From positions 186,001 to 250,000 of the forward strand of contig NZ_CANLBS010000011.1 of the NCBI RefSeq assembly GCF_947488945.1: a DNA stretch of 64,000 bases, given 5' to 3'. Numbering within the stretch: position 1 is the stretch's first letter; each line of letters opens with the position of its first letter. The position numbers and the translations under genes were made by a program. Of the stretch, positions 41,621 to 50,007 are shown one piece after another. The notes under the pieces are model-generated. The model had not been told where the DNA came from. It saw nothing but the letters and a program-made list of their open reading frames with translations, and did not search any database. Source of the DNA: an uncultured Streptomyces sp. (lineage in GTDB: Bacteria > Actinomycetota > Actinomycetes > Streptomycetales > Streptomycetaceae).

Positions 41621-42321
41621 GCCTCCGCCCGGCCGCCGACCGCCCGGCCGCCGGCCGTCCGCGCGCACGGGCCGCCCGCGCGCTGCTCACCGCCTTCCTG
41701 CTCGTCTCGCTCGTGGACCTCCTCGGGGTGCTGGTCCCCGTCGAAGGCGCCCACCTCGTCGCCAAGCCGCTCCTGATGCCGCTGCTCGCCGGATACGCCG
41801 TCGCCCGGCGCGCCCCCCGGCTGCTCGTCGCCGCGCTCTGCTTCGGCTGGGGCGGCGACCTGCTGCTGCTGGCCGACGACGACCTCGCCTTCCTCGTCGG
41901 CATGGCCTCCTTCGCCGCCGGCCACGTCTGCTACCTGCTGCTGTTCGGCCGCCGCCCCGTCTCCCGCGCCGCCGGCGCCGGGTACGCCGTGGTCCTCGCC
42001 CTCTTCCTCGCCGCCCTCTTCGGCGACCTGCCGACCGGGCTGCGGGCGCCGATGGCCGGGTACGGGCTGCTGCTCGCCGCCATGGCCTGGCGCTCCGGTG
42101 CGCTCGGGCCGTACGCGGCCGCCGGCGGGGCGCTCTTCCTGCTCTCCGACGGACTGATCGCGGTCGGCGTCGCCGGGTGGACGCCCCCGCCCGCCCACGA
42201 CTTCCTGGTCATGCTCACCTACCTCGCCGCCCAGTTCCTGCTGGTCACCGGGGCGCTCCGCACCCCGCGGGGTTCGTCGGCGGTGCGCCCGGCGTACGGT
42301 GAAGGGCGTACCAGCATCTGA
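41617..42321 (+). CDS. YhhN/TMEM86 family lysoplasmalogenase-like membrane protein
   Basis: 234-aa protein with about eight hydrophobic helices. YhhN marks are HLVAKPLLMPLLAGYA, FGWGGDLLLL, FLVGMASFAAGHVCYLLLFG and ALFLLSDGLIAVGVAGW with conserved Asp residues. Family members hydrolyse the vinyl-ether bond of lysoplasmalogens. Translationally coupled to the fatty acid hydroxylase. The substrate in actinobacteria is uncertain. Confidence 0.87.
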   Translation: MSLRPAADRPAAGRPRARAARALLTAFLLVSLVDLLGVLVPVEGAHLVAKPLLMPLLAGYAVARRAPRLLVAALCFGWGGDLLLLADDDLAFLVGMASFAAGHVCYLLLFGRRPVSRAAGAGYAVVLALFLAALFGDLPTGLRAPMAGYGLLLAAMAWRSGALGPYAAAGGALFLLSDGLIAVGVAGWTPPPAHDFLVMLTYLAAQFLLVTGALRTPRGSSAVRPAYGEGRTSI

Positions 42322-42353
42322 GACCGCACCACCGAGAACGGCAGGACCCCCGC

Positions 42354-43397
42354 ATGCGCGCCACCGTCATCCAGGCCCCCCACGACATCCGGGTGGAGGA
42401 GGTCGCGGACCCAGAGATCCGGCGGGCCACCGACGCGGTGGTGCGGGTCGTGCGGGCCTGCGTCTGCGGCAGCGACCTCTGGGCCTACCGCGGCGAGTCC
42501 GCCCGGCAGCCGGGCCAGCGCATCGGCCACGAGTTCCTCGGCGTCGTCGAGGAGGCGGGCGCCGAGGTGCGCGGCTTCGCCCCCGGCGACCTGGTGGTCG
42601 CCCCCTTCGTCTGGTCCGACGGCAACTGCGCCTACTGCGCCGAGGGGCTGCACACCTCCTGCCCGCAGGGCGGTTTCTGGGGGTCGGTCGGCTCCGACGG
42701 CGGCCAGGGCGAGGCGGTGCGGGTGCCGTTCGCCGACGGCACCCTGGTGAAGCTGCCCGCCGGCGCGGCCTCCGACGACCGGCTGCTCACCGCGCTGCTG
42801 GCGCTCTCCGACGTCCTCGGCACCGGCCACCACGCGGCGGTCGGCGCGGGCGTCCGCCCCGGCTCCACCGTCGCCGTGGTGGGCGACGGCGCGGTCGGCC
42901 TCTGCGGCGTGATGGCCGCCAAGCGGCTCGGCGCCGAGCGGATCATCGCCCTCGGCCGGCACACCGCCCGCACCGACATCGCCCGGCTGTTCGGCGCCAC
43001 CGACGTCGTCGCCGAGCGCGGCGGGGCCGCGGTCGACGCGGTGCGCGAGCTGACCGGCGGCGAGGGCGCGCACGGCGTCATCGAGGCCGTCGGCACCGAG
43101 CAGTCGATGCGCACCGCGGTGGGCATCGCCCGCGACGGCGGCTCCATCGGCTATGTCGGCGTCCCGCACGGCAGCGGCACCGGGCTGGACCTCGGCGAGA
43201 TGTTCAACCGCAACATCGCGCTGCGCGGCGGAGTCGCCCCGGTGCGCGCGTACATCCCCGAACTGCTGCCCGACGTCCTGGACGGCACCATCGACCCGTC
43301 GCCCGTCTTCGATCTCACCGTCGACCTCGACGGGGTCCCGGCCGGGTACGAGGCGATGGACGACCGCAGCGCTCTCAAGGTGCTCATCAAGCCGTGA
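42354..43397 (+). CDS. Zinc-dependent alcohol dehydrogenase (MDR) family protein
   Basis: 347-aa medium-chain dehydrogenase. Catalytic zinc ligands are Cys38 (VCGSDLW), His59/Glu60 (RIGHEFLG). The structural-zinc loop SDGNCAYCAEGLHTSC has three Cys (92, 95, 103), but the first expected Cys is Asp89. The nucleotide loop is VAVVGDGAVGLCGVMAAK and the domain ends in the usual SALKVLIKP. It lies 32 nt after yhhN and ends before a strong bidirectional hairpin. Substrate unknown. Confidence 0.9.
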   Translation: MRATVIQAPHDIRVEEVADPEIRRATDAVVRVVRACVCGSDLWAYRGESARQPGQRIGHEFLGVVEEAGAEVRGFAPGDLVVAPFVWSDGNCAYCAEGLHTSCPQGGFWGSVGSDGGQGEAVRVPFADGTLVKLPAGAASDDRLLTALLALSDVLGTGHHAAVGAGVRPGSTVAVVGDGAVGLCGVMAAKRLGAERIIALGRHTARTDIARLFGATDVVAERGGAAVDAVRELTGGEGAHGVIEAVGTEQSMRTAVGIARDGGSIGYVGVPHGSGTGLDLGEMFNRNIALRGGVAPVRAYIPELLPDVLDGTIDPSPVFDLTVDLDGVPAGYEAMDDRSALKVLIKP

Positions 43398-43438
43398 CGC
43401 CGGCGCGCCCGGCCGTGACGGGACGACGGGCCGCTCAT

Positions 43439-43481
43439 GACGGGAGGGCCGGGAACCCGTCGGATTCCCGGCCCTCCCGTC
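43439..43481. terminator. Bidirectional terminator between dehydrogenase and subtilase genes
   Basis: A perfect 17-bp stem (43439-43455 with 43465-43481) and a 9-nt loop, lying between the stops at 43397 (+) and 43498 (-). Confidence 0.82.
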
Positions 43482-43497
43482 GCAGCGCGCGAGCCCT

Positions 43498-45030
43498 CTA
43501 GTAGCGGACCGCGTCCAGCGCGTCGATCACACCGGCTCCGTAGAAGCCGTTGTACTGCTTGCCGCCCTCGCACACCGCGTCGATCGCGCCGTCGGCGTCG
43601 ATGTCGTACGGCGCGCCGCAGGCGGTGGCGTCCGCCTCCAGCGCCAGCAGCGCCTTCACCGCGGCCGGCGAGGCGTACGGGTGCTTGGACTTGATCAGGG
43701 CCACCACGCCGGCGACGTGCGGGGACGCCATCGAGGTGCCGGCCTTGTAGCCGTAGCCGCCGCCCGGCAGCGTGGACAGGATCAGCCCGCTGGTGGCCGG
43801 CGCGTCCGGGGTCTGGTACCGGGTGGAGTCGCCGCCCGGCGCCGCCACGTCGACGGTGCCGTAACCGTAGTTGGAGTAGGAGGACTTGAGGCCCTTGGCG
43901 CCGGTCGCCGAGACCGTCACCACGCCCGGCAGCATCGTCGGGGTGTCCAGGCACACCTTCGGGTCGATGACCCGGTCCACCGGGGTGGTGTCGTTCGGGC
44001 TCGTCGAGTCGGCGATCTCGTCGGCCGCCAGGTCGTCGCCGGCGTTGCCGGCCGCCGCGACGTTCACCACGCCCTTGCGCTCGGCGTACTTCGTGGCCCG
44101 CGCGAGCGCTTCGACCAGCGCGCCCTGGTCGGGGTCGTTCTTGCAGTTGTAGAGCCAAGGGTCGGTGTAATAGCTGTTGTTGGTCACGTCGACACCGTGG
44201 TCGGCGGCCCACAGGAAGCCGCAGACGACCGCCTCGGTGTAGAAGAACCCGTCCGGGTTCGACACCTTGATGCCGGACACCTTCACGCCGGGCGCGACGC
44301 CGGTGACGCCGACCCCGTTCTTCGCGGCGGCGACGGTACCCGCCACGTGGGTGCCGTGGTCGCTCTCGCCGGCCGCCGGGCGCCAGGAGCCGGCGGTGGT
44401 GTCGGGAGCGCCCGAGACGCAGTTGACGGAGGCCTTGGCGTCGAAGTTGGGCGCCAGGTCCGGGTGGGTGTCGTCCACGCCGGTGTCGATGACCGCCACG
44501 GTCACCTTGGAGCTGCCCAGCGACACGGCGTGGGCCTTGTCCGCCTTGATGGCGGGGAGGTCCCACTGCAGGGGCTCCAGCGGGTCCTGTCCGGCCGCCG
44601 CCTCCGCGGCTGCCTCCTGGGCCTCGGCCGCCGACAGCGGCTGCGCCATCGCGCCCACGTCGGTGGTCGACTGGGGCACGATCGGGTTGGTGCGGGTCGC
44701 ACCCGCCGACTCCACCCCGCGCACGCGCCGGACCGTCTCCCCGAACGCCGGGTTCGTCGAGTGCACGACGATGACGCCGATCTGGTCGTACGTGGTGACG
44801 ATCTGTCCGCCCGCGGCGGTGATCGCCTTCTTGACCTGCTTGACGGTCCCCGGACCGCCGGTGGTGTTGACGACGTAGGAGAGGAGCGGGCCGACCTCGG
44901 CCGCGGCGGCCGGCCCGGCCGCGGGGGCGGCGGAGGCGGTGGCCGCCGGCAGGAAGCCGAGCGAGGCGGTGAGCGCGAGTCCGACGGGCATCGCGAGTGC
45001 GCGCGTACGTCTGGAAGCCAGATGAGCCAT
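43498..45030 (-). CDS. Secreted S8 (subtilisin-like) serine peptidase
   Basis: 510-aa preproenzyme. Signal peptide about 1-35 (RRTRALAMPVGLALTASLGF, cleavage near TASAAPA), then an I9-like propeptide (about 48-115, SYVVNTTGG to VRGVESAGA). The catalytic triad is Asp182 (VIDTGVDDTHPD), His225 (DHGTHVAGT) and Ser433 (AGTSMASPHVAG), with oxyanion Asn329 (AAGNAGDD). Several Cys suggest extracellular disulfides. It is alone between a terminator and a 301-nt intergenic region. Probably a nutritional or developmental protease. Confidence 0.95.
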   Translation of the reverse strand: MAHLASRRTRALAMPVGLALTASLGFLPAATASAAPAAGPAAAAEVGPLLSYVVNTTGGPGTVKQVKKAITAAGGQIVTTYDQIGVIVVHSTNPAFGETVRRVRGVESAGATRTNPIVPQSTTDVGAMAQPLSAAEAQEAAAEAAAGQDPLEPLQWDLPAIKADKAHAVSLGSSKVTVAVIDTGVDDTHPDLAPNFDAKASVNCVSGAPDTTAGSWRPAAGESDHGTHVAGTVAAAKNGVGVTGVAPGVKVSGIKVSNPDGFFYTEAVVCGFLWAADHGVDVTNNSYYTDPWLYNCKNDPDQGALVEALARATKYAERKGVVNVAAAGNAGDDLAADEIADSTSPNDTTPVDRVIDPKVCLDTPTMLPGVVTVSATGAKGLKSSYSNYGYGTVDVAAPGGDSTRYQTPDAPATSGLILSTLPGGGYGYKAGTSMASPHVAGVVALIKSKHPYASPAAVKALLALEADATACGAPYDIDADGAIDAVCEGGKQYNGFYGAGVIDALDAVRY

Positions 45031-45331
45031 GGGTTCTCCACATCATCCGTGTCAGCCGGTCGGACACCTGGCGTGTCCGGTCGGGTACATGACGAGTGAA
45101 ACTAGCGCCGATCATGGTGCCGCATCAACGTTTTCCGGCAAATGAGTTCGAAGGGTGACGCTGTGCGGGTGATGGCCGGCGGGTCAGCCGGGGAAGCCCG
45201 AAGCGGGGGTGAACCGCTTCGTCGCGGGCTCCGTGCCGTTGTCAGGGGGAGCCCGTACCGCCGCCCGCGCGGCGCCGAGGACCCCGTACGACAACCGACC
45301 CGCCAGCGCACCCGCATTCCGAGGAGATTCC
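45031..45331. other. Divergent intergenic region, subtilase / DUF485-symporter operon
   Basis: 301 nt between two divergent starts. The minus-strand side is somewhat A+T-richer around 45095-45150. GAGGAG precedes the DUF485 GTG. No gene, clear palindrome or known box was recognised. Confidence 0.5.
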
Positions 45332-45697
45332 GTGGCCACCGACGCACCGCCGCCCGAGGGCGGTACGGACCCCAGCCGGGCCCAGCCCACGACCGAGGCC
45401 TTCATCGAGGTGCAGGAGGGCGCGGAATTCTCCGACCTGCGCCGCGCGCACCGGTCGTTCGCCTTCCCCCTGACCGTCGCCTTCGTGAGCTGGTACCTGC
45501 TGTATGTGCTGCTCTGCAACTACGCCGGTGACTTCATGGCCACCAAGGTCGTCGGCAACATCAACGTGGCGCTCGTCCTCGGCCTCGCCCAGTTCGCCAC
45601 CACGTTCCTCATCGCCTGGCTGTACTCCCGCCACGCCAACGCCAAGCTCGACCCGAAGGCCGCGGCGATCAAGTCCCGTATGGAGGCCGACGCATGA
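45332..45697 (+). CDS. DUF485 membrane protein, partner of the symporter
   Basis: 121-aa protein with two transmembrane helices (about 49-68, FPLTVAFVSWYLLYVLLCNY, and 80-99, INVALVLGLAQFATTFLIAW) followed by YSRHANAKLDPKA, the DUF485 signature. It corresponds to E. coli YjcH, encoded next to ActP. The GTG at 45332 has GAGGAG 6-7 nt upstream. The stop overlaps the symporter ATG. Confidence 0.92.
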   Translation: MATDAPPPEGGTDPSRAQPTTEAFIEVQEGAEFSDLRRAHRSFAFPLTVAFVSWYLLYVLLCNYAGDFMATKVVGNINVALVLGLAQFATTFLIAWLYSRHANAKLDPKAAAIKSRMEADA

Positions 45698-47331
45698 GCG
45701 CCGCGCACGCGCACCCCGCCGTCCAGCTCGCCGCCGAGGGCGCGAGCGAGCACCGGCCGCTGATCATCACGCTGTTCGCCGTCTTCGTCGTCGCGACCCT
45801 CTTCATCACCGTCTGGGCGGGCCGTCAGACCAAGAGCGCCGCCGACTTCTACGCCGGCGGGCGCCAGTTCACCGCCTTCCAGAACGGCCTCGCGGTGTCC
45901 GGCGACTACATGTCCGCCGCGTCCTTCCTCGGCATCGCCGGCGCCATCGCCCTCTTCGGCTACGACGGCTTCCTCTACTCCATCGGCTTCCTGGTCGCCT
46001 GGCTCGTGGCCCTGCTCCTGGTCGCCGAACCGCTGCGCAACTCCGGCCGCTACACGATGGGCGACGTCCTCGCCTACCGGATGCGCCAGCGCCCGGTCCG
46101 CACCGCCGCCGGCGTCTCCACCATCGTGGTCTCGATCTTCTACCTGCTGGCCCAGATGGCCGGAGCGGGCGTCCTCGTCTCGCTGCTGCTCGGCATCACC
46201 AGCGACGGCGGGAAGATCGCCATCGTCGCCCTGGTCGGCGTGCTCATGATCGTCTACGTGACCATCGGCGGGATGAAGGGCACCACCTGGGTGCAGATGG
46301 TCAAGGCCGTCCTGCTCATCGCGGGCACCCTGCTCATCACCTTCCTGATCCTGCTGAAGTTCCACTTCAACGTCTCCGACCTGCTCGGCAGCGCCGCCTC
46401 CAACAGCGGCAAGGGATCGGCGTTCCTGGAGCCCGGCCTCAAGTACGGCGCGACCGGCACCTCCAAACTGGACTTCCTCTCCCTCGGCATCGCCCTGGTG
46501 CTCGGCACCGCCGGCCTGCCCCACATCCTCATCCGCTTCTACACGGTGCCCACCGCCAAGGCCGCCCGTAAGTCCGTGAACTGGGCGATCGGCATCATCG
46601 GCGCCTTCTACCTGATGACGATCGTGCTCGGCTTCGGCGCCGCCGCCCTGCTCAAGCCGGACGACATCATCGCCTCGAACAAGGCGGGCAACACCGCGGC
46701 CCCGCTGGCCGCCCTGGAGATCGGCGGCGGCTCCGGATCCACCGGCGGCGCCATCCTGCTCGCGGTGATCTCCGCCGTCGCCTTCGCCACGATCCTCGCC
46801 GTCGTCGCCGGGCTGACCCTCGCCTCCTCCTCGTCGTTCGCCCACGACATCTACGCCAACGTCATCCGCAAGGGGAAGGCGTCCGAGAAGGAGGAACTGC
46901 GCGCCGCGAAGTGGGCCACCGTCGCCATCGGCATCGTCTCCATCGCGCTCGGCGCCATGGCCCGGGACCTCAACGTCGCCGGACTCGTCGCCCTCGCCTT
47001 CGCGGTGGCCGCCTCCGCCAACCTGCCGACGATCCTCTACAGCCTGTTCTGGAAGAGGTTCACCACGCAGGGGGCGCTCTGGTCCATCTACGGCGGCCTG
47101 GCCGCCTCCGTCCTGCTGGTGCTGTTCTCGCCGGTCGTCTCCTCCAAGCCGACCTCGATGTTCCCTGGCGTCGACTTCGCCTGGTTCCCGCTGGAGAACC
47201 CCGGACTGATCTCCATCCCGCTCGGCTTCCTGCTCGGCTGGGTCGGCTCGCTGCTCTCCAAGGAGAAGGCGGACCGGGGGAAGTACGCCGAACTGGAGGT
47301 CAAGTCCCTGACCGGCGTCGGCGCCCACTGA
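45694..47331 (+). CDS. ActP-like cation/acetate symporter (SSS family)
   Basis: 545-aa protein with about 13 hydrophobic helices of the sodium:solute symporter family. Marks are KSAADFYAGGRQFTAFQNGL, SGDYMSAASFLGIAGAIALF, VYVTIGGMKGTTWVQMVKAV and GTAGLPHILIRFYTVPTAKA, characteristic of acetate/pyruvate permeases. It likely imports acetate or other short monocarboxylates with Na+ or H+. Translationally coupled to DUF485. Confidence 0.93.
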   Translation: MSAAHAHPAVQLAAEGASEHRPLIITLFAVFVVATLFITVWAGRQTKSAADFYAGGRQFTAFQNGLAVSGDYMSAASFLGIAGAIALFGYDGFLYSIGFLVAWLVALLLVAEPLRNSGRYTMGDVLAYRMRQRPVRTAAGVSTIVVSIFYLLAQMAGAGVLVSLLLGITSDGGKIAIVALVGVLMIVYVTIGGMKGTTWVQMVKAVLLIAGTLLITFLILLKFHFNVSDLLGSAASNSGKGSAFLEPGLKYGATGTSKLDFLSLGIALVLGTAGLPHILIRFYTVPTAKAARKSVNWAIGIIGAFYLMTIVLGFGAAALLKPDDIIASNKAGNTAAPLAALEIGGGSGSTGGAILLAVISAVAFATILAVVAGLTLASSSSFAHDIYANVIRKGKASEKEELRAAKWATVAIGIVSIALGAMARDLNVAGLVALAFAVAASANLPTILYSLFWKRFTTQGALWSIYGGLAASVLLVLFSPVVSSKPTSMFPGVDFAWFPLENPGLISIPLGFLLGWVGSLLSKEKADRGKYAELEVKSLTGVGAH

Positions 47332-47533
47332 TCCGCGCGTGCGGGCGGCGGGACGCACCCGCCGCCCGCACGGCCCCGCGCCGCACGCCCCGGCCCGGTC
47401 GCGTCGTACGGTCCTACGATGCGACCGGGCCGTATCTCGTGGCTCTCGGTCCGCGGGGCCGGCACCGGACTCGCGTACTCTCGGAAGAGTCAGCAACCGC
47501 CAACGCGGAACACAACGGGGGAGGGGGCCCGGA

Positions 47534-48523
47534 ATGCTCATCGACACCTACGGCAGGGTCGCGACCGACCTGCGCGTCTCCTTGACCGACAAGTGCAACC
47601 TGCGGTGCACCTACTGCATGCCCGAAGAGGGCCTTCAGTGGCTCGGCAAGAGCGAACTGCTCAGCGACGACGAGATCGTCCGCCTGATCCGCATCGCCGT
47701 CACCTCCCTGGGCATCACCGAGGTCCGCTTCACCGGCGGCGAGCCGCTGCTGCGGCCCGGCCTGGTCTCCATCGTGGAACGCTGCGCGGCCCTGGAACCC
47801 CGCCCCCGCATGTCGCTCACCACCAACGGCATCGGGCTCAAGCGCACCGCCGCCGCCCTCAAGGCCGCCGGCCTCGACCGCGTCAACGTCTCGCTGGACA
47901 CCCTGCGACCCGACGTCTTCAAGACCCTCACCCGCCGCGACCGCCACGGCGACGTCCTCGACGGACTCGCCGCCGCCCGCGAGGCGGGACTCACCCCCGT
48001 CAAGGTCAACACCGTCCTGATGCCGGGCCTCAACGGCGACGAGGCACCGGAACTGCTCGCCTGGGCCGTGGCCAACGACTACGAACTCCGCTTCATCGAG
48101 CAGATGCCGCTGGACGCCCAGCACGGCTGGAAGCGCGACGGAATGATCACCGCGGGCGACATCCTCGCCCAGCTCAGGACCCGCTTCACCCTCACCGAGG
48201 AGAGCGACGCGAGCCGCGGCTCGGCGCCCGCCGAACGCTGGACCGTCGACGGCGGCCCGCACCGCGTCGGCGTGATCGCCTCGGTCACCCGCCCGTTCTG
48301 CGCCGCCTGCGACCGCACCCGCCTCACCGCCGACGGCCAGGTCCGCACCTGCCTCTTCGCCCGCGAGGAGACGGACCTGCGCGCCGCGCTGCGCGGGGAC
48401 GCGCCGGACGAGGAGATCGCCCGGCTCTGGCGGCTCGCGATGTGGGGCAAGAAGGCGGGCTCCGGCCTGGACGACCCGTCCTTCCTCCAGCCCGACCGCC
48501 CGATGTCCGCGATCGGCGGCTGA
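47534..48523 (+). CDS. moaA: GTP 3',8-cyclase MoaA (molybdenum cofactor biosynthesis)
   Basis: 329-aa radical SAM enzyme that converts GTP to 3',8-cyclo-GTP in molybdopterin synthesis. The N-terminal cluster is Cys21/Cys25/Cys28 (DKCNLRCTYC); the C-terminal GTP-side cluster is Cys256/Cys259/Cys273 (FCAACDRTRL, VRTCLF). The essential C-terminal Gly-Gly is present (SAIGG). GGGGGAGG precedes ATG 47534. No other mo- genes are nearby. Confidence 0.97.
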   Translation: MLIDTYGRVATDLRVSLTDKCNLRCTYCMPEEGLQWLGKSELLSDDEIVRLIRIAVTSLGITEVRFTGGEPLLRPGLVSIVERCAALEPRPRMSLTTNGIGLKRTAAALKAAGLDRVNVSLDTLRPDVFKTLTRRDRHGDVLDGLAAAREAGLTPVKVNTVLMPGLNGDEAPELLAWAVANDYELRFIEQMPLDAQHGWKRDGMITAGDILAQLRTRFTLTEESDASRGSAPAERWTVDGGPHRVGVIASVTRPFCAACDRTRLTADGQVRTCLFAREETDLRAALRGDAPDEEIARLWRLAMWGKKAGSGLDDPSFLQPDRPMSAIGG

Positions 48524-48554
48524 CCCGCCGTCGCCGCGCACGACCGGTCGCCGG

Positions 48555-48806
48555 TCAGCGCGCCCCGGCGGCGGTGTCGTCCCACTCCGCGAGCGGCACG
48601 ACGTCCTTGAGGAAGCCGCGCACGCCGAGGAACGACGACAGGTGCTCCCGGTGCGCCTCGCAGGCCAGCCACGTCTTGCGCCGGTCCGGGGTGTGCAACT
48701 TCGGGTTGTTCCAGGCCAGGACCCACTCCGCCTCCGCGCGACAGCCCTTGGCGGAGCAGATCGGGGTACCGGCGGCGGACTCGGCGGGGGTCTCGGGGAA
48801 GTTCAC
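48555..48806 (-). CDS. Small conserved actinobacterial protein with possible zinc-binding cysteines
   Basis: 83-aa protein from GTG 48806: NFPETPAESAAGTPICSAKG, CRAEAEWVLAWNNPKLHTPD, RRKTWLACEAHREHLSSFLG. Cys residues at about 17, 22 and 49 with His near 52 and 55 could bind one metal. The start is chosen because TAGGGT (48814-48819, minus strand) ends 7 nt before the GTG, pointing to a leaderless mRNA; GTG 48815 is an alternative with no room for the promoter. Function unknown. Confidence 0.72.
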   Translation of the reverse strand: MNFPETPAESAAGTPICSAKGCRAEAEWVLAWNNPKLHTPDRRKTWLACEAHREHLSSFLGVRGFLKDVVPLAEWDDTAAGAR

Positions 48807-48813
48807 GCACTCC

Positions 48814-48819
48814 ACCCTA
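48814..48819 (-). promoter_or_regulatory. -10 box (TAGGGT) for a leaderless transcript
   Basis: TAGGGT on the minus strand lies 7 nt before GTG 48806, so transcription should begin at the start codon. No Shine-Dalgarno site is present between them. Confidence 0.5.
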
Positions 48820-48892
48820 AGGGCTTTCCCACCCCGGCCCGGCCGGGGAGGCATCGGGTCGCGCGCTCGGGCCGCGGGGTGGTCACGCGGTG

Positions 48893-48936
48893 AAAAAAAC
48901 GACGCCGGGCAGCCACGGGGGGAGCTGCCCGGCGTC
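48893..48936 (-). terminator. Classical intrinsic terminator with T-run (minus strand)
   Basis: A 13-bp stem (GACGCCGGGCAGC arm, 48901-48913 with 48924-48936) is followed on the minus strand by GTTTTTTTCAC, that is seven T. This is the only textbook T-run terminator recognised in the window. It lies about 120 nt beyond the DUF3099 gene stop. Confidence 0.85.
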
Positions 48937-49057
48937 GGTCCGTCGCTCCGACGGGGGATGCGGAGCGCGTATGAAGTATGGCACGCGGCCCCCGGCGCGG
49001 TGCACCGGAACGGCACGATTGATCTGAGGTTTCCCTGCGCTTTGCCGGGCTCCGGGA

Positions 49058-49435
49058 TCAGCCGTCACCGTGCGGATACCGCTCGCGACCACCCGTGCCG
49101 GACTCCGTCGGCGCGTCCGTCCGCAGGTCGGTCCGGGGCGCCTCCAGAGCGGGCAGCACGGGTGCGGTCACGAACGTCGAAGGAAGCGAAGGGGCGTTCT
49201 CCCGGCCCGCGTTGGCGATGACGACCGCCACGTACGGCAGCAGCAGCCCCAGCCCGAGGCAGACGAACGACACGTGCCGCTCGACGTTCCAGAGCACTGC
49301 GGCGAGCACCACGGCGAGCGTCCGGACCGACATCGAGATGACGTAGCGCCGCTGCCGGCCCCGCACGTCGTCCGCCAGCCCCTGCCGGGCTCCCGTGATG
49401 CGGAAGACCTCCGTACCGCCCCGCTTGCGCCCCAT
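49058..49435 (-). CDS. DUF3099 membrane protein
   Basis: 125-aa protein: a basic N-terminus with FRITGARQGLADDVRGRQRR, then two helices (about 34-50, ISMSVRTLAVVLAAVLW, and 56-75, VSFVCLGLGLLLPYVAVVIA), and a Pro/Thr-rich tail. This is the actinobacterial DUF3099 layout. The ATG at 49435 is used. It is divergent from the GlsB-like gene. Function unknown. Confidence 0.82.
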   Translation of the reverse strand: MGRKRGGTEVFRITGARQGLADDVRGRQRRYVISMSVRTLAVVLAAVLWNVERHVSFVCLGLGLLLPYVAVVIANAGRENAPSLPSTFVTAPVLPALEAPRTDLRTDAPTESGTGGRERYPHGDG

Positions 49436-49643
49436 GTTCCACCGCCCGCTCGCCTGCCGGACGCTTCCCCGGCCCGGACCGCTCCTTACGGTACGCCCGC
49501 CGGCCGCCGGGAACGAGACCGGGGTGCGCCGGGACACCCCCGCGCCCACGGGCCGTCCCCGTACGGCTCTGTCCGACATGCGCGGTACATCCACTTGTTC
49601 GAGACTGGGCGGACATGCGCAGAACGCGCCACGAGGAGGCGAC

Positions 49644-49925
49644 ATGAGCTGGTTGTGGGCGATCATCGTGGGACTGGTGCTCGGTCTGATCGCTAAAGCG
49701 ATCCTGCCGGGCAAGCAGGACATCCCACTCTGGCTGACGACCGTGTTCGGCATCATCGGCAGCATCCTCGGCAACGCCGTCGCCGGGTGGATCGGGGTCG
49801 AGGACACCAAGGGCATCGACTGGATCAGGCACCTGCTCCAGCTCATCGGCGCCGTGGTCGTCGTCGGGGTCGGCGACATGATCTGGCAGTCGATCCGGGG
49901 CGGCAGAAGCAGGCAGCGCACCTGA
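49644..49925 (+). CDS. GlsB/YeaQ/YmgE family stress-associated membrane protein
   Basis: 93-aa protein with three hydrophobic helices: SWLWAIIVGLVLGLIAKAIL (which starts the family), PLWLTTVFGIIGSILGNAVA and LIGAVVVVGVGDMIW. It belongs to the 'transglycosylase-associated' family. Members are general stress proteins of unknown mechanism. A strong GAGGAGG lies 6 nt before ATG 49644. Confidence 0.88.
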   Translation: MSWLWAIIVGLVLGLIAKAILPGKQDIPLWLTTVFGIIGSILGNAVAGWIGVEDTKGIDWIRHLLQLIGAVVVVGVGDMIWQSIRGGRSRQRT

Positions 49926-49943
49926 CCGGCACGCAAGACGGCC

Positions 49944-49976
49944 GCGGCCGGGAACGCGAACGGCGTTCCCGGCCGC
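49944..49976. terminator. Bidirectional terminator between GlsB-like gene and tyrS
   Basis: A perfect 14-bp stem GCGGCCGGGAACGC (49944-49957) / GCGTTCCCGGCCGC (49963-49976) with a 5-nt loop, located between the converging stops. Confidence 0.8.
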
Positions 49977-50007
49977 AGCCGTCTCCTGACGTGCGGGCCC
50001 CGCGGCG

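Noticed and set aside
43436..43500. Possible attachment site at the large palindrome beside the subtilase gene
   Set aside because: There is no integrase, tRNA gene or direct repeat; the 17-bp stem is a convergent-gene terminator.
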